Position numbers and translations under genes: made by a program. From NCBI GenBank assembly GCA_002720855.1, contig PBIN01000014.1, forward strand, positions 329,619 to 393,618: DNA of 64,000 nt, read 5' to 3'. The notes under the pieces were generated by a model. The model was not told where the DNA came from and did no database searches. It was given only the letters and a program-made list of their open reading frames with translations. Of the stretch, positions 62,531 to 64,000 are shown one piece after another. Numbering within the stretch: the stretch's first letter is position 1; every line of letters begins with the position of its first letter. Origin of the DNA: Rhodospirillaceae bacterium. GTDB taxonomy: Bacteria; Pseudomonadota; Alphaproteobacteria; MPNO01; UBA2964.

Positions 62531-64000
62531 ATGTCTGGTGAATTTGACGGCGCCTATCAACGCGCATTAACGGCCAGGGAAGAATTCTGGGCCGAAGCGG
62601 CACAGGGTATTGATTGGGATCAGCCGTGGGAAAACGTCCTGGATGAGTCCAATCCGCCATTCTATAGGTGGTTTTCCGGTGGAATGTTGAACACCTGCTA
62701 CAATGCGCTGGATCGGCATGTCGAGAACGGTCGCGCTGACCAGAACGCGCTGATCTATGACAGTCCGATGACGGACCAAATCGTTAAATATACCTATCAG
62801 GAGCTACGCGATCAGGTCGCGTTGTTTGCTGGCGCACTGGCGAATGAAGGTGTTGGCAAAGGAGATCGAGTCGTCATCTATATGCCAATGATCCCCGAGG
62901 CTGTTATTGCCATGCTTGCGTGTGCGCGCCTTGGCGCGGTTCATTCCGTCGTCTTTGGCGGCTTCGCGGCCAACGAGCTTGCGGTAAGAATTGATGACGC
63001 CAAACCAAAGGTAATTGTGTCAGCTTCCTGCGGTCTGGAGCCAGGCCGGCTTGTTGAATACAAGCCGCTCCTCGAAGGGGCGCTCGATCAGTCGACGCAT
63101 AAACCAGGTCGTTCAATAATTTTTCAGCGCGACGCGCTACAATGCCCGCTGGGGGAGAATGATCTCGACTGGAATGATGCCATCGCAGGGGCAGAACCGC
63201 ATGACTGTGTCTCAGTGGCAGCGACTGATCCACTTTATATTCTCTATACGTCAGGGACGACCGGGCAACCAAAAGGCGTAGTTCGGGACAATGGCGGGCA
63301 TGCCGTGGCTCTCAATTGGAGTATGGGCGCCATCTACAATGTGAAGGCGGGTGACGTTTATTGGGCGGCATCCGATATAGGCTGGGTAGTTGGTCATTCC
63401 TACATTGTCTATGGGCCGCTCCTCGCGGGCGCGACAACGATTTTTTATGAAGGGAAACCTGTAGGGACCCCGGATGCCGGTGCTTTTTGGCGCGTCATCG
63501 CCGATCACAAAGTGACCACACTCTTTACGGCGCCGACGGCTTTCCGGGCAATAAAAAGGGAAGATCCGGCAGGTAAACTTGTTTCGCAGTATGATATTTC
63601 ACATTTTGAGGCCCTTTTCCTTGCCGGTGAGAGATCGGATCCCGACACATTAACCTGGGCGGAAAAGCATCTTGGTGTTCCCGTCATCGATCATTGGTGG
63701 CAAACCGAAACGGGATGGTCAATTTGCGCAAATTGTTTGGGTATCGAGGAACTACCCGTCAAACATGGATCGCCAACCAAACCGGTACCCGGCTGGGATC
63801 TTCGTGTCCTTGATGAAGGCGGGAATGAAGTTGGATCCGGTGATATCGGTGCGCTTGTTGTGAAACTGCCGCTCCCGCCCGGAACATTGCTGACACTTTG
63901 GAATGCGGATCAAAGGTTTCAGGATGCCTATTTGAAAGAATTTCCAGGCTATTACCAGACAGCTGATGCGGGCTACATCGATGAAGATGGTTACGTTTTC
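62531..64000 (+). CDS. prpE: Propionyl-CoA synthetase (3' end cut by window)
   Basis: AMP-forming acyl-CoA synthetase, 490 codons visible and open to the window edge. The opening YQRALTAREEFWAEAAQGID, VPxI-type MPMIPEAVIAMLACARLGAVHSVVFGGF and the ATP motif LYILYTSGTTGQPKGVVRDN are clear, followed by WWQTETG. The YxxxGEWAD-equivalent GIDWDQPWENVLDES and the QRDALQCPLGENDLDW segment match PrpE rather than acetyl-CoA synthetase Acs. It activates propionate for the methylcitrate or methylmalonyl pathway. The ATG at 62531 has a GGGGAGG ribosome site. Confidence 0.88.
   Translation, partial: MSGEFDGAYQRALTAREEFWAEAAQGIDWDQPWENVLDESNPPFYRWFSGGMLNTCYNALDRHVENGRADQNALIYDSPMTDQIVKYTYQELRDQVALFAGALANEGVGKGDRVVIYMPMIPEAVIAMLACARLGAVHSVVFGGFAANELAVRIDDAKPKVIVSASCGLEPGRLVEYKPLLEGALDQSTHKPGRSIIFQRDALQCPLGENDLDWNDAIAGAEPHDCVSVAATDPLYILYTSGTTGQPKGVVRDNGGHAVALNWSMGAIYNVKAGDVYWAASDIGWVVGHSYIVYGPLLAGATTIFYEGKPVGTPDAGAFWRVIADHKVTTLFTAPTAFRAIKREDPAGKLVSQYDISHFEALFLAGERSDPDTLTWAEKHLGVPVIDHWWQTETGWSICANCLGIEELPVKHGSPTKPVPGWDLRVLDEGGNEVGSGDIGALVVKLPLPPGTLLTLWNADQRFQDAYLKEFPGYYQTADAGYIDEDGYVF

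Overview
The window reads as the chromosome of a free-living, aerobic alphaproteobacterium with moderate GC. The evidence is the set of lineage markers: a three-subunit proton-translocating transhydrogenase (pntA-pntAB-pntB), GapR next to a DUF1244 protein, a COQ9-family protein, two DUF465 proteins, a 41-residue L36, and the GlcDEF glycolate oxidase. I cannot name a genus. No tRNA, rRNA, insertion sequence, prophage or CRISPR array was seen. Coding density is high: no gene-free stretch exceeds 300 bases, and the longest are 7126-7379 and 37159-37409.

Layout. 1-3317: end of a nitrate/taurine-type ABC importer, a cysteine hydrolase and a 3-hydroxyisobutyrate-dehydrogenase-like reductase. 3361-7125: FkbM methyltransferase, ornithine cyclodeaminase-like protein, and a desaturase with its GbsR/MarR-type regulator. 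7380-16367: a PEP-CTERM-like protein, a cupin/nitroreductase/monooxygenase group divergent from a two-subunit Rieske ring-hydroxylating dioxygenase, a decayed surface-protein gene, an atypical M20 peptidase and a methyltransferase. 16452-29874: rpmJ, glcDEF with a TPR gene, a giant repetitive PEP-CTERM-like protein, pyruvate kinase, glycerate 2-kinase, DUF1244, gapR and another PEP-CTERM-like protein. 29921-39014: YghU, cupin, DapA-family protein, a fourth intact PEP-CTERM-like protein, a broken petA-like Rieske gene, MFS transporter, luciferase-like monooxygenase, trhO and a GST. 39061-46332: a secreted protein behind an inverse autotransporter barrel, SDR, BON lipoprotein, acyl-CoA ligase, YCII protein, ATP-grasp protein and a substrate-binding-like protein. 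46479-64000: pepF, ABC1 kinase, rpsU, divergent bioAB and bioFD, a secreted hydrolase, the pnt operon, def-coq9, purE, a GGDEF protein, DUF465-pfk-DUF465 and the start of prpE.

How genes work together. GlcDEF makes glyoxylate. Glycerate 2-kinase and pyruvate kinase form the lower end of the glyoxylate-glycerate-PEP-pyruvate route; the carboligase step is not in the window. The four bio genes cover the last four steps of biotin synthesis. PntA-PntAB-PntB supply NADPH from the proton gradient.

The most interesting signals concern the cell surface. Five genes (four intact, one broken) end in a V-S-E-P / hydrophobic / Arg-rich sorting tail. Two of them have sigma-54-type -24/-12 promoters 50-60 bases upstream. 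An inverse-autotransporter gene carries three copies of a 7-base repeat inside its signal-peptide codons and is out of frame exactly there; two copies would restore one continuous protein with a good signal peptide. This looks like a contingency (phase-variable) adhesin locus caught in the OFF state. A petA-like Rieske gene with a TAG codon and lost histidine ligands is a second notable relic.
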